The notes under the pieces were generated by a model. It was not told the DNA's origin. It was given only the letters and a program-made list of their open reading frames with translations, and made no database searches. A stretch of DNA of 6,941 nucleotides from UBA668 sp046086305 (lineage in GTDB: Bacteria; Actinomycetota; Acidimicrobiia; Acidimicrobiales; Ilumatobacteraceae). Every line of letters begins with the position of its first letter. Within the stretch, counting starts at the first letter, position 1. The translations under genes and the position numbers were made by a program. The stretch lies in contig JBJSXI010000034.1 of NCBI GenBank assembly GCA_046086305.1, positions 1-6,941 of the forward strand, given 5' to 3'. Below, one piece after another: positions 6,015 to 6,941 of the stretch.

Positions 6015-6941
6015 CAGACCGCCTCGATCTCGACGTCCGTCACCGATGCTGCGCTGTCGACCAGCAGGGTGATGTCTCCGCCCGCATGGTTGAAGGGCAC
6101 CCACACCGTCCCCGGGAGCACCGTGTCCGAGATCGCCACCGGGAGCACCGTACTGGCGCGCCCGTTCGTCAACCGAACCTGCTCGGCTCCGCCGAGTGCC
6201 GCAACATCGTCGGGGTGCAGGTGCGCAGCCGTCGGCGCAGCGAGACCCGACAGAGAGCGCGAGGCGGCCGTGCCGGTGGCGAGGTCGTAGAGGGTGCGGC
6301 CCAGGACCAGTCGCCACGCGCCCGCACGACGCGGCGCAACCGACTCGACCGGTGCGGTGAGCCCACGCGTCGAGCCGAGCTCGGCGACGACACCGTCGGG
6401 TACTGCCGACAGCGTCGCTGCGGTGACCCCTGCGAAGCCCGGCACGTTCGCTGCGATCTCGGCAGTGAGATCGTCGACCGTGTCGACACCGAACTCGGCG
6501 CCGAGCGCATCGGCGAGTCCGGCGGCGATCATCCAGTCGGGGCGCGCCGTGCCGACCGGGGTGACCTTCTGGGCGAGTCGCGTCACCCGCCCCTCGATGT
6601 TCGTGTGCGTCCCCGACTTCTCTGCATAGGCCGCCGCAGCGAGCACCACATGGGCGCGCTCGGACGAACGGGTCAGCATCGTGTCGACGGCGATCAGCCG
6701 CGGCACCCGATCGAGTGCGGCGAGGGCGAGCGTTGCATCAGGGAAGTCGGACAGTGGATCTGCACCGAGCAGGACGAGGCACTCGAGACGGCCGTCGGCC
6801 GCCGCGGCGAGCATGCCGTGGGTGTCGAGGGCGTCACCGGCGGGTGCGAGGCCCACCGCGAGCGCGCCGTTCACATTGCCGCGCCGAAGGACCGGCAGCA
6901 CCTTTGCCGTGGGCACGGCAGCGAGCAATGCTGCGAGCGCA
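6014..6941 (-). CDS. nuoG: NADH-quinone oxidoreductase subunit G (NuoG), C-terminal part, 5' end cut by window edge
   Basis: NuoG is the large iron-sulfur subunit of the peripheral arm. Its C-terminal half is a molybdopterin-oxidoreductase-like domain that no longer binds a cofactor. Only the last 308 residues are here. The frame is open to the right edge, so no start is inside the window. A TTG at 6928 is just a leucine codon. Recognisable parts are VLPVLRRGNVNGAL near the edge, VLLGADPLSDFPD, the stretch AAAAYAEKSGTHTNIEGR followed by VTRL (the typical Ala-Glu-Lys-Gly-Thr/Asn-Glu-Gly-Arg region), and a C-terminal dinucleotide-binding-like region with VRLTNGRA and VLPGTVWVPFNHAGG. The N-terminal [2Fe-2S] and [4Fe-4S] ligands would lie outside. 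The stop TGA (6016-6014) overlaps the nuoH start. Another molybdopterin-family protein is conceivable from this fragment alone, but position directly before nuoH makes NuoG nearly certain. Confidence 0.94.
   Translation of the reverse strand, partial: ALAALLAAVPTAKVLPVLRRGNVNGALAVGLAPAGDALDTHGMLAAAADGRLECLVLLGADPLSDFPDATLALAALDRVPRLIAVDTMLTRSSERAHVVLAAAAYAEKSGTHTNIEGRVTRLAQKVTPVGTARPDWMIAAGLADALGAEFGVDTVDDLTAEIAANVPGFAGVTAATLSAVPDGVVAELGSTRGLTAPVESVAPRRAGAWRLVLGRTLYDLATGTAASRSLSGLAAPTAAHLHPDDVAALGGAEQVRLTNGRASTVLPVAISDTVLPGTVWVPFNHAGGDITLLVDSAASVTDVEIEAV
6022..6025 (-). promoter_or_regulatory. Ribosome binding site of nuoH (GAGG)
   Basis: GAGG lies seven bases before ATG 6014, within the last codons of nuoG. 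It decides the nuoH start in favour of 6014 over in-frame candidates further upstream inside nuoG. Confidence 0.65.

Noticed and set aside
6015..6317. N-terminal extension of nuoH to 6317
   Set aside because: It overlaps the conserved C-terminus of nuoG in another frame, has no similarity to NuoH N-termini, and ATG 6014 has its own ribosome binding site.

Overview
The window is a GC-rich stretch lying entirely inside a bacterial nuo operon, which encodes the proton-pumping NADH:quinone oxidoreductase (respiratory complex I). All genes are on the minus strand. In transcription order, from the right edge to the left, they are nuoG (3' end only), nuoH, nuoI, nuoJ, nuoK, nuoL and nuoM (5' part only). 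This is the canonical G-H-I-J-K-L-M order; nuoN would be expected just beyond the left edge and the rest of nuoG and nuoA-F beyond the right edge. GC-rich codon use, GTG and TTG starts, and the style of the NuoG and NuoI sequences suggest a high-GC actinobacterium, possibly of the Acidimicrobiia (Ilumatobacter-like). That placement is an inference from sequence style, not from a search.

Layout: 6941-6014 is the C-terminal part of NuoG (peripheral arm, vestigial molybdopterin-type domain). 6014-4797 is NuoH (membrane subunit at the junction with the peripheral arm, forming part of the quinone site). 4797-4123 is NuoI (carrier of two [4Fe-4S] clusters). 4126-3566 is NuoJ and 3553-3245 is NuoK, both small membrane subunits. 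3240-1336 is NuoL and 1339-1 is NuoM, both antiporter-like proton channels. The genes are packed almost without gaps: two junctions overlap by one base (TGATG), two overlap by four bases (TTGA, GTGA), nuoK and nuoL are 4 bases apart, and nuoJ and nuoK are 12 bases apart as read. No stretch over 300 bases lacks a gene, and I see no promoter, terminator, RNA gene, mobile element or CRISPR array.

Together the products carry electrons through the NuoI clusters to quinone at the NuoH interface and couple this to ion translocation through NuoH/J/K, NuoL and NuoM. The key charged residues of the channel subunits are all present, so the complex looks functional.

I found no new biological system. The one feature that deserves checking is the start of nuoK. 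A well-placed ribosome binding site and an ATG overlapping the nuoJ stop sit just upstream but in the wrong frame. A CA-repeat and a CC pair lie between them and the conserved reading frame. This suggests a small indel (sequence error or real slippage) or an unusual TTG start.
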